From Strobilurus pachycystidiatus (lineage: Eukaryota > Basidiomycota > Agaricomycetes > Agaricales > Physalacriaceae), in contig JAHLMK010000033.1 in the NCBI GenBank assembly GCA_019915135.1, forward strand, positions 62,001 through 126,000: a stretch of 64,000 nt of DNA, given 5' to 3'. The position numbers and the translations under genes are program-made. Each line of letters starts with the position of its first letter. Position 1 is the stretch's first letter. This document shows, in pieces, positions 1 to 12,080 of the stretch. The notes under the pieces are model-generated. The model was given only the letters and a program-made list of their open reading frames with translations, did not search any database and was not told the DNA's origin.

Positions 1-972
1 ATAGTTAGGTGAGCTTTTTCTCTCATTAAATTTGCAACTTTACAAAAGTCATGGAAATCTAGTAATTTCTGACCCATGATAGGGTTTTTAACAAAAAAAG
101 GTATTATTTTAGTATCAATGTCCGCAAATTTTTCAACTCGAAATTCATAAAATACCCTGTTATATTTTTTATTTATTTTTTTTTGAACTGAACCACAATC
201 TAAATAATCAATAAAACTCTCCAACAATTGTTTGTCTCTAGACTGTTGTCCTATACTAAATCTTAATAACACTTGAGGTTTATGTTTAAAAGGTTTTTTT
301 TTTATATCTACTTGAAAACTACCTTCTCCAGATGCAAAACCAGAAAATCAATGGGGGTCTATTATTTGATGAGGCTCTTCTGTGGTGTTAGGAAGAAATT
401 TAAACTGTGGAAAGGCCAAAAGGAGTTCTTTGGATAAACCATTATTCATTGAACTTTTTATTTCTATTAGTTTATCTAGCCCTTTTTTTGTTAAATGCTC
501 TTTATTTATAATAATATTAAAGGCTTTTTTAAAAAGGTTATAATCATTGACTTTTTTAGTTATCAATGGAAATTTATCAAAATGGGAAATAATTAAATGT
601 AAATCTTGGATAGATCTAACACCATATTGTTTAGAATGTTCGCCGTGATGAAAGACACTCCCGACACTAAAATAATTTTGAATCTGATCTAAGAGAGACT
701 TATCTCTTTTATGTAAAGTTATTTTAAAATCTAAAAAAACATATCAACCTATTTTTGAAGCAGTATTTTTATAAATGTATAATCCGAAACATCCTTCAGC
801 ATCAATAAATCCTGTGACATCTCAAGGGTTTAATTTAAGTATAGGTTTGTTTAACAAAATGTCATCCTTAGTAATAATCGGTGGTTTTGAATTTAAGCGG
901 ATATTACTCTGACTTAAAGATAGCTGGCTTTGATGAATAAATCTTGGAGATTGAGTATGTAAACTTTTCCTT
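1..972 (-). CDS. LAGLIDADG homing endonuclease in nad4 intron 1, 3' end outside window
   Basis: This intron-encoded LAGLIDADG endonuclease would cut the intronless nad4 allele to spread its host intron. Read with TGA as Trp, the frame shows a first motif preceded by NPWDVTGFIDAEGCF near 815 and a second, WFSGFASGEGSF, near 330. The linker, with the phrase NKEHLTKKGLDKL, is typical of the two-motif fungal family. No stop is seen from about 960 down to base 1. Upstream, the frame coming from the ribozyme core ends at a TAA near 975, so the junction of the usual N-terminal extension with the domain is broken by a frameshift or stop. The catalytic acids (E in DAEG, E in SGEG) are present. The C-terminus and the rest of the intron lie beyond the window. 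Confidence 0.75.
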
Positions 973-1039
973 ATCTTCCTGAACCCTTACAGTCAGAGAG
1001 AGGGTGAATAATTTATAAATTGGTTAGAAGGGTTGCTGG

Positions 1040-1310
1040 TTTGATAGTCTATTTCGAAACCCATTAGAGTATACCTTAACTTTGATACATTTAAATATCT
1101 AAAGCAACTACCGTCTACTCGTTGCTCTTTTACAAAATTTTTTAAGGTTATTTTTTTTACGTAAAATTTTGATTTAGATCCGCGATTGCCCATTTCGTTT
1201 TCACGTATCTTATAACTTGTTACCATACATGAGTAATTAGCTCATCCACTTATTATCTTTCGAGAATAGTTTGGTATTATAAGCTTTAGGGGTTCCCCGG
1301 AGTTTGATAG
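1040..1310 (-). ncRNA. Group I intron ribozyme core, nad4 intron 1
   Basis: This block is a member of the core family repeated at about nine intron sites here. On the minus strand it starts with CTCCGGGGAACCCCTAAAGC, passes through AATGGGCAATCGCGGATC and ends with the stretch read as KEQRVDGS and LRYTLMGFE. It begins just inside the 5' splice site at 1343, before the HEG, as in the related introns of nad3, nad2, nad5, cox2 and cob. The subgroup is not assigned here; a covariance search would settle it. Confidence 0.8.
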
Positions 1311-1343
1311 TTGTAAGCACAAAAGCGATAACCCACATCACTT

Positions 1344-1832
1344 AGCACTTTCGAAAAAGATATAAAAAAGTAATAAATCTAAAGAAACAAAAGCACAAAT
1401 TTGTAAACTTTCTAAAATTAATAAAGAAATTAAAATTACTTTTAAATTAGAATTAATATTATAATAATTAGACAATATAGCTACAGGTGTAACAAATGTT
1501 GTTAATAATACAAAATAGATAGATAAACCATCTATACCAAAATTAAAATGACAAAAACTTAATTGATTAAATTCTGACACAAATTGAAATTGAGTATTAT
1601 TTGAATCAAAATAAAATCATAAATTTAATGATATAAAAAAGTTTATTAAGGAAGTAGCTAAAGCTATTTGTCTTATCTTTTTTAATTTATTTTCTGAATT
1701 TGATGTTATTCTTTCTATAGTACCAGATTTGGATACTCTTTCTAAATTTTTCGTTGAATTTTCTCTCTCTATATTTATAAATAAAATTATAATAGATCCT
1801 ATTATGGGTATTAATATTAATAAGGTTAGCAT
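1344..1832 (-). CDS. nad4: NADH dehydrogenase subunit 4, exon 1
   Basis: This is the first exon of nad4, a membrane subunit of the proton-pumping arm of complex I. The ATG at 1832 opens MLTLLILIPIIGS, and the 163 codons include the conserved stretches GIDGLSIYFVLLTTF and LDLLLFYIFFESA. The reading crosses TGA Trp codons. The exon ends at ...GAAAGTGCT (1344), right after FFESA. That is a known intron-prone place, because the protein normally continues with LIPMF. The intron begins AAGTGATG, and the remaining exons are outside the window. An insertion rich in charged residues (about 20-50) makes the N-terminus longer than usual. Confidence 0.93.
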
Positions 1833-3672
1833 TTAATTTAAGTTTATTTTAATCCCTATTCCGCGTTAGCCTTATTAACTACCTCTTAAAAAAGAACCCT
1901 TAAAAAGGAAAGAGACTTGTTCACCCCTCCTTAAGCTTATTCAAAAAAAAAATTAAATAAATAAAAAAAAAAAGGGTATATTTTTTTTATATTTAAGAAC
2001 CTATATTTAAATAGACCGGAGGAAGTAGTAAAAAAGTATTTATACGTGATTAATAAAGGGGATACACGACCTGTACATGTTCCACAATTACCCTTAAAGA
2101 AGTGAAAGGTATAAAAATAAATTCCTTCCCTCACCCCCCCCCTCCTCTCCCCGAAAAAAAAAAAAAAAGAAAAAAAAAATTTTTTTTTTTTGCCGTACGG
2201 CAGGGGGGGGGGGGACCCCTTAAAAGGGAGAAGGGGACGGGCCGCCCCACCAAAAATGGGAGAAGGTGGGAAGCCCACCCTCCTCCCATAAATGGGTAAA
2301 AAATTGAATCAAAATTTGGGATTCAATTTTTTTTTTTGCGTACTGCCGGCAAAAAATTTGATCTGCATCAGCCGAGCGAAATACATTTGATATCAAACTT
2401 TATCCACGGAGCCTTACGACTGGGGAGTGGTGAAAAAAAAAAAAAGAGTAAAAGTTTTTTATGACTCTCTGTTAAAAACACTTAAAAAAAAAATTTACTT
2501 TTTTAATCTCTTCAGTATAGGGGTTTTATCCGAATAGTGGTGGTTTTTATTTTATACCCTTACCTAATTAAAAAGTATAGGGGGATTCGTACACGTAAAT
2601 TTTATATTCTCTCCACTGCCGGCAGACTGAAGAAAAAATAAATATAAGTATATATAACAAAAATATAAATATATTTAACAATGATAATTTATTTAATTTT
2701 GTTATTGTTGTCACTTTTAATTTTATGTTTCTACTAAAAAAGTGTCAAATCTTTTATTTATAAACTAAATGGTATTTTTTACCTTAATAATACTTTGTGG
2801 TAAATAATTAAATGACAAAGGGTTGGAAAAAATAAAATATATAACTATTTTTAGATAAAAAATAAAATTGTAATAAATCTATATTTGACCCCCTATTTTT
2901 AACTAAAAAAAAATAAATTTTACGGCTATATAAACAAATATTAGCGTTGTTACCCTGTCTTTACTCTTTTTCAGGGCTGGCTGTACCCCACCTGGACCCC
3001 CCTCCCCTCCACACCCCCCCTGCGTTAGCCCACCCATTTATGGGAGTAGGTGGAGGGGGGGGCGCCGTACGGCTAAAAAAAATAGAAATTTACAAGTTTC
3101 TATTTTTTAAGGCCCATTTTTGGAGGGAGGTATGAACCCATTTTTTTTAGAAATGATGGGCCGTACGGAAGGGTGTAGCTCTTTTTTTAGAGACTATGAA
3201 TTTAATTTTCTACTAACTAATCGAGAATATAACCCAGAAAAAAAAAAAAGATATAATTAAGGACATTAATAATTTTAATAAAAAATTTTCTATTTTTAAA
3301 TTATAATTATTTATATTGCCTCAACATTACAGACTTTAAAAAATCTAATAAATTTAATATTATATTTATTATTCTTAAACCAATTAAATTTTATCTCAAA
3401 ATAAAAATAAGAATAATGATTAAAAATAACAAAAATATTAATATAGAATATAAGAAAATTAATAATAAACATTAACTCATTGAAAAAATATAAAAGCAAA
3501 TGTCGGAAGGGTGAGCGGATATATTTAAATTAAAAAGCCGGCCATCCCGCCCCCCCCCCCCTACTCCCATAAATGGGTGGGCTAACGAAGGGGGGGGTGG
3601 GTGGGATGAACCAAAATTTTATTAAATTAAATATTTTTTTGTTGAATATTTTTATATTGTTTATTGTTGTTT
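1833..3672. other. nad3-nad4 spacer with GC clusters
   Basis: No gene is recognised. The spacer is AT-rich and interrupted by poly-C/poly-G tracts and palindromes. These include CTGCCGGCA near 2343 and 2622, an AT hairpin with GAATC arms at about 2292-2335, the framed hairpin element at 3064-3112, and CTCCCATAAATGGG elements near 2280, 3040 and 3560. Predicted ORFs here are low-complexity readings of these repeats. Confidence 0.7.
3064..3112. repeat. Framed hairpin repeat element
   Basis: CCGTACGGCT is followed by an A-rich arm, a near-perfect hairpin (AATAGAAATTTAC / AAGTTTCTATTTT) and then AAGGCCC. The same frame with a related stem recurs at 12775-12824 and 39245-39286. Stems without the full frame lie at 37501-37545, 49602-49634 and 53520-53580. 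Confidence 0.75.
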
Positions 3673-5775
3673 TTAATCTTTATTTTTATTATTAAAATTA
3701 TCATAGTTACTTAAAGAAATAGCACCACTTCCTATTTCTAATATAAATCCAATTGTTAATAAAGAAAAAAATACAGTCATAATAGTAAAACCAAAAGGAC
3801 CTATCTCATATAGAGCTAATGAAGCAGGAAATACTAATAGAATTTCCAAATCAAAAATTAAAAATAACATAGCAATATTATAAAATTGAACAGAATAAGT
3901 ATTTCTAGTTTGTTCTGTATAACCAATAAAACCACATTCATACTTGGTCATCAAATTTATCATGCAATTAAATAAAAAAAAAACCACAAATTAGCCTAAA
4001 ATTTCAATAATTAGAAATCGATTATCTCCAATTTTTACGTGGAATTTTTGCCCCCCACTCACGTAGTGGAGTCCACCCGACCCCTACTCCCATAATCCCA
4101 TAATCCCATAAATGGGTGGTCTTGTAACGCAGCCGGGGGGTGGTCTTGTTACGCAGCCGGGTGGGTTTGTGGTTATTAGGGGAGGGGAGACGCAAAAAAA
4201 AACTATATATAAAATTTGATAGTTTTTTTTTTAACCAAACGACCAGCTAATAAAAATTTTTGATGTTAAATCAAATAAAAAAATTATAAGGGTATGGCTA
4301 TCAAGGTCTTTTCAAATTCATATTTTTTTTAATATCTACTATTTTATTAAAACCATCAGGTGTTAAATGGGTTTTTATTTTTATAAGTTTAGAAACCTTT
4401 TTAAAATCTTCAAAATCTAAACTTTTTTGACCTAATATAGGAAATTGGTCAAAAAAAGGTATTATTAAAGACTCTATGGCAGAAAATTTTCCAAATATTA
4501 GACCTACAGAATTATCTTTTTCTGATCTATAATAATGTTTATAGACTTTATTTGAAATTTCTTTTTCTCCCTGCCTTAGTCCACCCTTAATGGGAGAAGG
4601 GGAGGGGCCACCCATTATAGGTTTTAAAAATATAACTATACCTTTGATTACCTCCTCTTCTCTAATGTGTAATTTAATAGAAAATCTTAATACAACTTTT
4701 CGAAGAACAGTATCAGTTATTTTTGATCTTCGTTCACTGACTGTGACACTAAAACTACCATCTCCACTAGTAAAACCGGCCAATCAATAGGGATCAGGTA
4801 TACTTTTAAAAACATACTTAGGCTTATTAGTCGAGATAATATTTGGAAAAGCTTCCTTTAACTTATCTGACAGTCCTAAATTTAAAACACTTTTTAAACC
4901 TAAAATTTGTAATAACCCTTTTTCAGTTAAATGTTCTCGTTTACTGATAATTTATAAACAACTTTTGAAAATTAAATAATCACAATGTTTTAATGTGATT
5001 AAAGGGAATTTATCAAAATGATTAATAATAACTTGTAATTCTTTAAAGTTATCAACACGATATTGAACAGCTTCTTCTGTATTAAAAAAACTGATACGCC
5101 CAACACCCAATGTTTTTCTTATTTTATTAACTCTAATAAAGGTTTATCTTTCTTATGAAGTTTAATTACAAAAGCATGACGAACTTCTCATTTTAATTTT
5201 AATCTATTGTCTTGTCGAATTGAAATTTGAAAAGAGCTTTCAGCATCAGCAAATCCTGTTAACCATCAAGGATTAAGAGTCAGTATAGAAAGGTTAGTGC
5301 TATTATTTAGATTTTTTTTATTTATAATAGTACAATAATATGATTTATGTAATTGGTTAGAAGGAATTTTGACTTGATAGTTTCTTTCGAAACCCAATAG
5401 AGTATACTTTAAGCGCTTATCTGTGTATAAGCACCTGCTACCGTCTACTCGTTGCTCTTTTACAGTAAATTTTATTTTATAAATTTCTGATTTAGATCCG
5501 CGATTGCCCATTTCGTTTTCACGTATCTTATAAATTGTTACCTTACATGAGTAATTAGCTCATCCACTTATTATCTTTCGAGAATAGTTTGGTATTATAA
5601 GCTTTAGGGGTTCCCCGGAATTTGATAGCAATACCCGCAATAGTGTTTTCCCAAAACACTTAACAGGCGATATTTTTTCTTCATAAGGACTATGAGGAGA
5701 TAAAATAAAATTTAAAAAAAGTAAAAGTAAAGCTAAAAAAGGGACTAAAATAAAATAAATTGTGATATTATTCAT
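3673..5775 (-). CDS. nad3: NADH dehydrogenase subunit 3, two exons
   Basis: nad3 encodes a small complex I membrane subunit. Exon 1 is 5775..5665 (37 codons, MNNITIYFILVPFLALLL to EEKISP). Exon 2 is 3942..3673 (89 codons plus TAA), starting YECGFIGYTEQ and containing LFLIFDLEILLVFPASLA. The joined product of 126 aa reads EEKISP-YECGF, the family signature. The splice follows the T/G rule (CCT before the intron, AAG at its end). The start lies 3 bases after the nad2 stop, so nad2 and nad3 are presumably co-transcribed. The single intron (5664..3943) holds a decayed LAGLIDADG gene. Confidence 0.95.
4298..5290 (-). pseudogene. Decayed LAGLIDADG endonuclease, nad3 intron 1
   Basis: The first motif, NPWWLTGFADAESSF, lies near 5255 and the second, [13 protein letters not shown], near 4770. 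Between them the frame is broken by a shift near 5120 and an in-frame TAA near 4950, so no full-length enzyme can be made. The C-terminal half (4783..4298) is open. It carries an in-frame GC-rich insertion at about 4565-4615, read as MGGPSPSPIKGGLRQGEKE, which matches the GC clusters of the spacers and is foreign to the family. The normal role would be intron homing. Confidence 0.8.
5370..5632 (-). ncRNA. Group I ribozyme core, nad3 intron 1
   Basis: This is the same core family as in nad4 intron 1, with the conserved blocks ATTCCGGGGAACCCCTAAAG, GGGCAATCGCGGATC and GTAAAAGAGCAACGAGTAGA. It starts about 30 bases inside the 5' splice site at 5664. It is among the closest relatives of the nad4 and nad5 copies by eye. 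Confidence 0.8.
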
Positions 5776-5778
5776 TAA

Positions 5779-8700
5779 TTAAATAATTGGAAATATTGTA
5801 GTAACTACTCAAAAAGTAGGATTTAAGATTAAAGAGGGTTTAAAGATAAAAAAAATAATAAATAAAGTTAAAACAGATATTAAATAACTATGAAAGTTAC
5901 TTAAGATATATGTATCTATTTGGTAATTACCTTTTATGTATTTATTTATTGTTGGGGTATATCCGCTAAGATTTTTATTAGTAGTTAAAATATTGCTATC
6001 TACTATTGTTTCATAATAAATTTCTTTTATAATTTTTAAATAATAAGAAGCACTAATAACACTTACAATAATACCTACTAAAGATATAAAATAATAACCT
6101 TCTTGAATAGCGGATAATAATACAAATTGTTTTGAAAAAAAACCTAATAATGGTGGTATCTATAGTTTTTTACTTTATTTGTACTTTGTATTCAACCTTC
6201 CACGAGAGTTGGGATTTTTTTTTGTTTTTTTTTTTTTTTCTCAAAAAAAAAAGGGGAGGGTGGCATCGGGAGGGTGCTGCCAGGTATAAGAACAATAGGA
6301 GTTAAAAAGGTTTAATAATTTGTTAATAATAAAAATTAGTAGCAATATATTTTAAATGTTTATCTTGGTTATAAGAATCTTTTTCATTTTTTAACTTTTG
6401 AAGAATCTTAGGACCTTCTATCGTTTTATGTTTTTTATAAATGGATAATTGAAGTAATTCAATGTTCACTAAAGCACCAGTGTATTTATATGAAAATAAA
6501 GGATACTGCATTAAATAACTATTTATAATATAATTAGAATTAATACCTCCAGATTTGAGTTCATAGCCTAATTCCAAATAAGTTTTTCTATTTCTTTTTA
6601 TAGTTTGAAGAGTAGTTGATAAAAATTTTGCTATTTTAGTCATAATATAAAGATAGGATTTACCTACTTGACTTTCTCTATGATACATTTGTCTTTGTGT
6701 AATTCTTAAATAGAATAGGAGAGATATAGGTAACTCTTTTTTATTTATTGACCAATTTAAGTAAAAACTAGCATCAGCATCTAAAAACCCGGACAATCAA
6801 CTGTTAATTTGTAAAGGGCTTTCATCTAAATACAACAGAGGTATATCAGTGTTATAACGTTTATTAAATCAAATAATTAATCGATGTAAAGCTTCTATCT
6901 TTGGAGTTCTCATGTATCCATTAATTAAATTAATTAAATTAAAAACAGTATCTATATTTCTAATATATCAAATACAAGCTTGTCCTCTAATCCTTAAAAA
7001 CCCTCCTAGTAATTTTTGTAGAGATTCTGCTAAAGCTAAATCTTTAATATTAAAACAAATTTCAAAACCTCCCCTATTGACACTACCATTAGGAGAAAAA
7101 GGTTTATTAGGAACAATAATTGAACCATCACCCTCTATTAGACCTGCAAGATATGGCCCTAAATTTTTGTTTCTATTACCTTTATTCACTATAATTAAGG
7201 CTTCATGACGAAGTATATTGCTAGCAGGTAAAGTTAAACTAGATAAAAATGAAACAGAATAAAGAGACGGAATATTTTGATAATCAATTAAAATTTGTCC
7301 AGCAGAACACCAGGTAATTAGATAGTAAAGGTTTAGATTTATTACAACATAAAGTAAAATCAATAGTCTTTTTTTTTAATAAAAACATAGATAGACTTTC
7401 AACCTGTTTAAGGGTAATGTAAAAATTGATTCTCATAACTATAACTACCATTGATTGATTTTTAGACAGTCAGTGGTGAAAAAAAAAAAAATAAAAAAAT
7501 TAAAAAAATAAAAAACTATCGGACTATATATTTGGTCAAATTAAAAAATCATTTTTTTTTTAATTTAACTGTTTCACGTATAGTCTCTGAGGCTAGAATT
7601 AGCCTGCTGGTAATTATCACACTGATAAAGTTTTAACACCCAATTTTTGTTATATGGGCCTAAAGTAAAGGTAGGCCACATTAGTCCATGTAGACAGAGA
7701 TGTAAATATTCAGATTTAAAATATAACCTTCCAGCAAATAGTGAAAATATTATAGCAGGCATACCTTTAAATACCTGCTAAGGAGAATAAACAAATACTA
7801 AAACATATACTTATTAGAGGATTTTTAAAAAATTGACCTTTAAATTCACTTATTAAATTAATATCAGTTATTCCTTTAAATAAAAAATTATTATTATTTA
7901 TTAATTTTTTATTTATTATATTTTGATTTAAATAACTTAAAGCTATTATAATTAAAAATATATTTAAATTTGTTATAGAATATTGTATAATATAAAATAT
8001 AAATGATTCTATTGATTGAGAACTAAAAATAGTTAAAGCTAATAGAATAAATCCAAGATGAGATATTGTACTATCATGGCTAGCAAATTTACCATAAAAA
8101 ACAGGAAAAAAAAAAAAAAACAACGGTTCTGCCGGCAGTGTGTTCCTCGTTTTTGGCAGCGCTACAATTTACCAATCTAATCTTCCCTTGTTCATCCCCG
8201 CTTTTAATTTAAGAATTTCGGAAGAACCTTCTGTAGTAAGATGACCATCCCTTTTAATTATTTCTGCTACATTAACCCAATCTGAGAAATCCTTATCTTT
8301 TACCCCTCTGATAGGGTGTTGAATAAAAATTGGTAAAATTATATTATAATTATCTAAAAATTTTGTACATTGATAGTAACCCCATTTTTGTGGACTAGTT
8401 ACAGTATAATGACCGCTTTTAAAATAAGTTACAAAACTTTTCATTAGTTCCTCATCTCGGATATGTTGAGCGACTTGAAAAACTATTTGAACACCGACAC
8501 CCACTTTGTTACGACCCTTGTTGATTTTAATAAAAAAACAACCCTACCCAGATACAAATCCAGCCATTCATTCAGGGTGAAGAATATGTTGTGCTGGCAA
8601 TAAGGGTCGAGAGACAGAAATAGTATTAGGAAAACTTGCCTTAAGACTTTCTGACAAACCTAAATTAAGTGATGCTCTAATATTTACAATTGCTTGAAGC

Positions 8701-11700
8701 CCTTCCTCTTTTAGATGTTCTTTTTGCAGCACCATCATAACTAACTCTTTAAATAAAAGATAGTCTGCATGTTTTTGTGTTATTAAAGAATAATTATCAA
8801 AATGCGGCAAGATTTGTGTAAAGATTTGTTCTGGAGAACTTACTCTGAAAGCACACATATCTGCAAAAGTTACTATACTTCCTGTTTCACCAAAATAAGT
8901 TTTTACAAGTTTTAAGAGCTCTAAATCTTTTTTATGAAGTCCAATTTGAAAAACAACTTCAACCCTTCATCCTAACCGGTAACGAGTAATTTTTCTAAAA
9001 ATAGTTGAGAAGATTCCTTTAGCATCTGTCAACCCGGTAATAAAAAAGGGTTTAAGCTGGCACTATTGATATGCAAAGTGCTTAAAGATGAATTAGGAAA
9101 GAGAGATAAGGCTTTTCCGGTTGTAGCAGCGGGACCAGTTGAATAGAACCGTGTTTGAAAATTTGACCTGTTTTTTTTTAGGAAGAACTTTGCCTGGAAG
9201 ATTATTTTGTAATCCATTAGAGTACACCTTAATTGCAAATATTTGTTGCATTTTGCAATAACTACCGTCTACTCGTTGCTCTTTTACAGAAGAACTTTCT
9301 GATTTAGATCCGCGATTGCCCATTTCGTTTTCACTTGTCTTCTGACTTATTACCTTACATGAGTAATTAGTTCATCCACTTATAACTTTTCAGTTATAGC
9401 TTGGTACCAGAAGCTCTAGGGTGTCCCCGGAATTTGGCAGTTTCTGCCCACACCCTTTCTACCATCGCTTAATAATTAAGCGCGGACATTTTAGATATAA
9501 AATTTAAGGTTGGAAAGGGCTAGTAATTTCTAAACTACTTCGCAGGCTAATAGTCTTTTAATTCGTTTTTGAACTAAACCAACTATTCCTCCTATAATTA
9601 ATGAACTTAAAGAGATTATTAATAATAAATATTTTATTAAATTATTATTTAATAAATTTGTTATAGAAAAAATACTTCTTTCAGAAGAGACTAAATTTAA
9701 ATTAACAACATATCCTTCTAAACCTAAACTTTGATAGTCTAAATTAAATTTACAATATATTTCTAATAAAAAAATTAATATTGATATTTTAGGTATTATT
9801 GTTAATCAAATCGTCACAATTGTAGGTGTATTATCATAAACATCCATGGCTTTAAACCTTATCCTGCAAAAAAAAAAATATATATCATTTGACCTACGTT
9901 GTTAAACTAAAAAAAAAAGTTCAATTTATTTAGGATCATGGTCTTCTTAAATTCATTGTAGAATTTATTTCCACTATTTTTTTATAACCTTCTGAAGTTA
10001 AATGTCTTTTAGTTTTCACAATTTCAGCAACCTTTTTAAAGTTTTAAAAATCTAATTTTTTGACACCTAATATAGGGTATTGGTCAAAAAAGGGTATTAT
10101 TATATTCACAATATCAGAAAATTTTCTAAAATAAAGGGTAACAGTATTTTCTGTATTATAAAGATGAAGGGGTTCATTACGAGGGGAGCTGTTTCTTCTT
10201 GTTTTTAGATACAAATTTAAAACTAGCACCTTTAACTCTCTGTGTACTGTACCGGAGTGGTATGCCTTAAAGTATGTTTCCAAATTTTTGAGGACTTTAG
10301 CATCTCTGCTATGTAAACATATCACAAAATTTAAAACAACTTTTCGATATACATTTGAGCTAACTGTAGAATTTAGCTCTCTAAGATGAAAATAGAATGA
10401 ACCATCTCCACTAGTGAAACCTGATACTCAATAGGGATCAGGTATACAATTAGAATTATGAAGAGGTCTATTAACTGGCATAACATTTGGAAAAGCTTCC
10501 TTTAACTGATTAGATAAACCTAAATTTAAAGAACTTTTTAAACTTAAAATTTGTAATAATCCTTTTTCAGTTAAATGTTCGCGATTTTTAATGATTTGAA
10601 AACATTGTTTAAATAATAAAAAATCGGAAACCTTGTCAGTAACAAGTGAGTATATATCAAAATGGTAAATTAATACTTGTAATTCTTTAACAGATCAAAC
10701 ATTATAATTACAAAAATTTTTCCCATCTGTTGTTATAGTTCCTACTCCTAAAGTGTTTTTAATTTGTTCTAATAGTGCTAAATCTTTAATATGCAGTTTT
10801 ATTTGAAAAGCAGAGCTTACTCTTCATTTGATTTTTTGTTTCAGATCTTGTCGAATTGAAACTTGAAAACAACCTTCAGCATCTACAAAGCCAGTTAGGA
10901 ATCAAGGATTCAATTCTCCATTATTAGACATCTTTTTTTTATCTGTAATAGTACACGTAGAAAATGAAAATATTTTAAATTGTTTAGAAGGGTTATTTAT
11001 TCGATAACTGCTTTCGCAGCCCATTAGAGTACACCTTAAATGCGAAACTAGAAGAAGTGGGGTTGTGACCATACCACTCCTTCTAGTTTTGCATCAACTT
11101 CCGTCTACTCTTTGCGCTTTTACAAATTTACTAAAAAAATTTGATTTAGATCCGCGATAGTCCATTTCGTTTTCACTTATCTTATGCATTATTACCTTAC
11201 ATGAGTAATTAGTTCATCCACTTAAATGCTTTCGCAAATAGCTTGGTATCATAGGCTTTAGGATGTCCCCGGAGTTTGATAGTTTAACCCGTCTTAGCGT
11301 GTTCCCACAACGCTTGGCAGGAGATCAATTATGTAAAGGAGCTGCAGCTATTTTTATTAAAAATCCCACAAAAATAATTAATATTCCTAAATTAAAATTT
11401 TTTAATTCATATAATGTATGAACAGATAAAATATTAAATATAGAATCAAAATTAGTTAATCCTAGAGAACTATATATTAAACCTGATCCTAATAAGATTA
11501 GACAGGACGCTAACCCTCCTATTAAGAAATATTTTAATCCAGCTGAAGTAGATTTTTCAGAATCTTTATATAGCGTAGATAAAACATATAAAGAAAAAGA
11601 TTGTAATTCTATACTTATGTACATTGAAATTAAATCTCAACTAGATATAAGTAATGAAGCTCCTAAACAACTAAATACAACTATTATAGAATAATTTATA

Positions 11701-12080
11701 CTATTTTTTAAATAATTAATATCTGTTAATAGTGTATTTATTTTGGATTTTTTATTTTCGAAATTATCTAGCTGACTGTGATTTAATAAAGATAAAGCGA
11801 CATTATTAGGAACATTTTTAATAGGTCAAGAAATTAAAATTAAAGAACCAATTATTAATAAAAATAATTCCATAATTTGAGAAGCTAATGTTACATGATA
11901 TAATCCCCCATATATTCCAATTCCAGAAGTGACAGTAAACGTCAAATCAATAGTATTATAAATCAAAATACTTGAAGATATTAAAATTATGGTCGATACT
12001 CGAATGTAAAAGGTATAATTAAGATTTATTAGATTGAAGGCTTTACAAGTTATTAATATTATTAAAGATAAAATTAACAT
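5779..12080 (-). CDS. nad2: NADH dehydrogenase subunit 2, four exons
   Basis: nad2 encodes an antiporter-like membrane subunit of complex I. Exons are 12080..11324 ([13 protein letters not shown] to PLHNW), 9849..9544 ([15 protein letters not shown] to KRIKRLLA), 8074..7773 ([15 protein letters not shown] to CLFSLAG) and 6159..5779 ([15 protein letters not shown] to FPII, TAA). The sum is 1746 nt, 581 aa, in frame. All three introns obey the T/G rule and interrupt conserved signatures: HNW|SMDVYD, LLA|YSTISHLG and [12 protein letters not shown]. Each houses a LAGLIDADG gene. The stop is 3 bases before the nad3 start. Confidence 0.95.
6323..7363 (-). CDS. LAGLIDADG homing endonuclease, nad2 intron 3
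   Basis: An intact frame of about 346 aa lies inside nad2 intron 3 (7772..6160). The motifs [14 protein letters not shown] (near residue 80) and [12 protein letters not shown] (near residue 190) are both complete with their acids, so it is probably active as endonuclease and/or maturase. The ribozyme P7-type sequence, CACGTATAGTCTCTGAGG on the plus strand at 7575, lies between the 5' splice site and the gene. It differs from the short-core family used by the other nad2 introns. The start at 7363 is the first convenient ATG; the true start is uncertain. Confidence 0.85.
8169..9080 (-). pseudogene. Inactivated LAGLIDADG endonuclease, nad2 intron 2
   Basis: The two-motif domain is readable along its length but is catalytically dead on paper. 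In the first motif (GLTDAKGIF) the usual acidic residue is Lys (codon 9018-9020). In the second (MAGFVSG*GCF) the acidic codon is a TAG stop at 8544-8546, one substitution away from GAG. The rest, including [20 protein letters not shown] and the TAA at 8169, remains in frame. The intron itself (9543..8075) keeps its core at 9200-9445. Confidence 0.85.
9200..9445 (-). ncRNA. Group I ribozyme core, nad2 intron 2
   Basis: This is a family core with AATTCCGGGGACACCCTAGA, GGGCAATCGCGGATCTAAAT and GTAAAAGAGCAACGAGTAGA. The 5' part is slightly diverged from the nad4 and nad3 copies, for example GTCTTCTGACTT-type changes. It lies immediately after the 5' splice site at 9543. Confidence 0.78.
9930..10930 (-). 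pseudogene. LAGLIDADG endonuclease with one nonsense codon, nad2 intron 1
   Basis: First motif [15 protein letters not shown] near 10890; second [13 protein letters not shown] near 10415. The frame is open except for a TAA at 10044-10046 within the KLDF*NFKKVAE stretch near the C-terminus, after which the usual ending ([12 protein letters not shown], then TAA at 9930) continues. A truncated but possibly folded protein lacking about the last 40 residues could be made. Both catalytic acids remain. The gene follows the ribozyme core in the 11323..9850 intron. Confidence 0.8.
11000..11285 (-). ncRNA. Group I ribozyme core with GC hairpin insertion, nad2 intron 1
   Basis: This family core carries a 37-base inverted-repeat insertion at 11048-11088 (arms CTAGAAG..AGTGG and CCACTCCTTCTAG) in the peripheral segment between the [13 protein letters not shown] block and the ATGGGTTTCG-type block. 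An insertion in a loop would be tolerated by the ribozyme. It also reads GTAAAAGCGCAAAGAGTAGA in place of the family's GAGCAACGAG. Confidence 0.75.

Noticed and set aside
993..1226. Small ORF starting [19 protein letters not shown] and its look-alikes at 5266-5511, 9093-9323 and 25519-25764
   Set aside because: These are readings through the conserved group I ribozyme core, not separate proteins. At most they form the N-terminal lead-in of the adjoining LAGLIDADG frame.
1937..2299. ORFs of about 65-113 aa on both strands over a GC cluster
   Set aside because: Low-complexity Pro/Gly/Phe/Lys readings of poly-C/poly-G and poly-A tracts; no conserved features.
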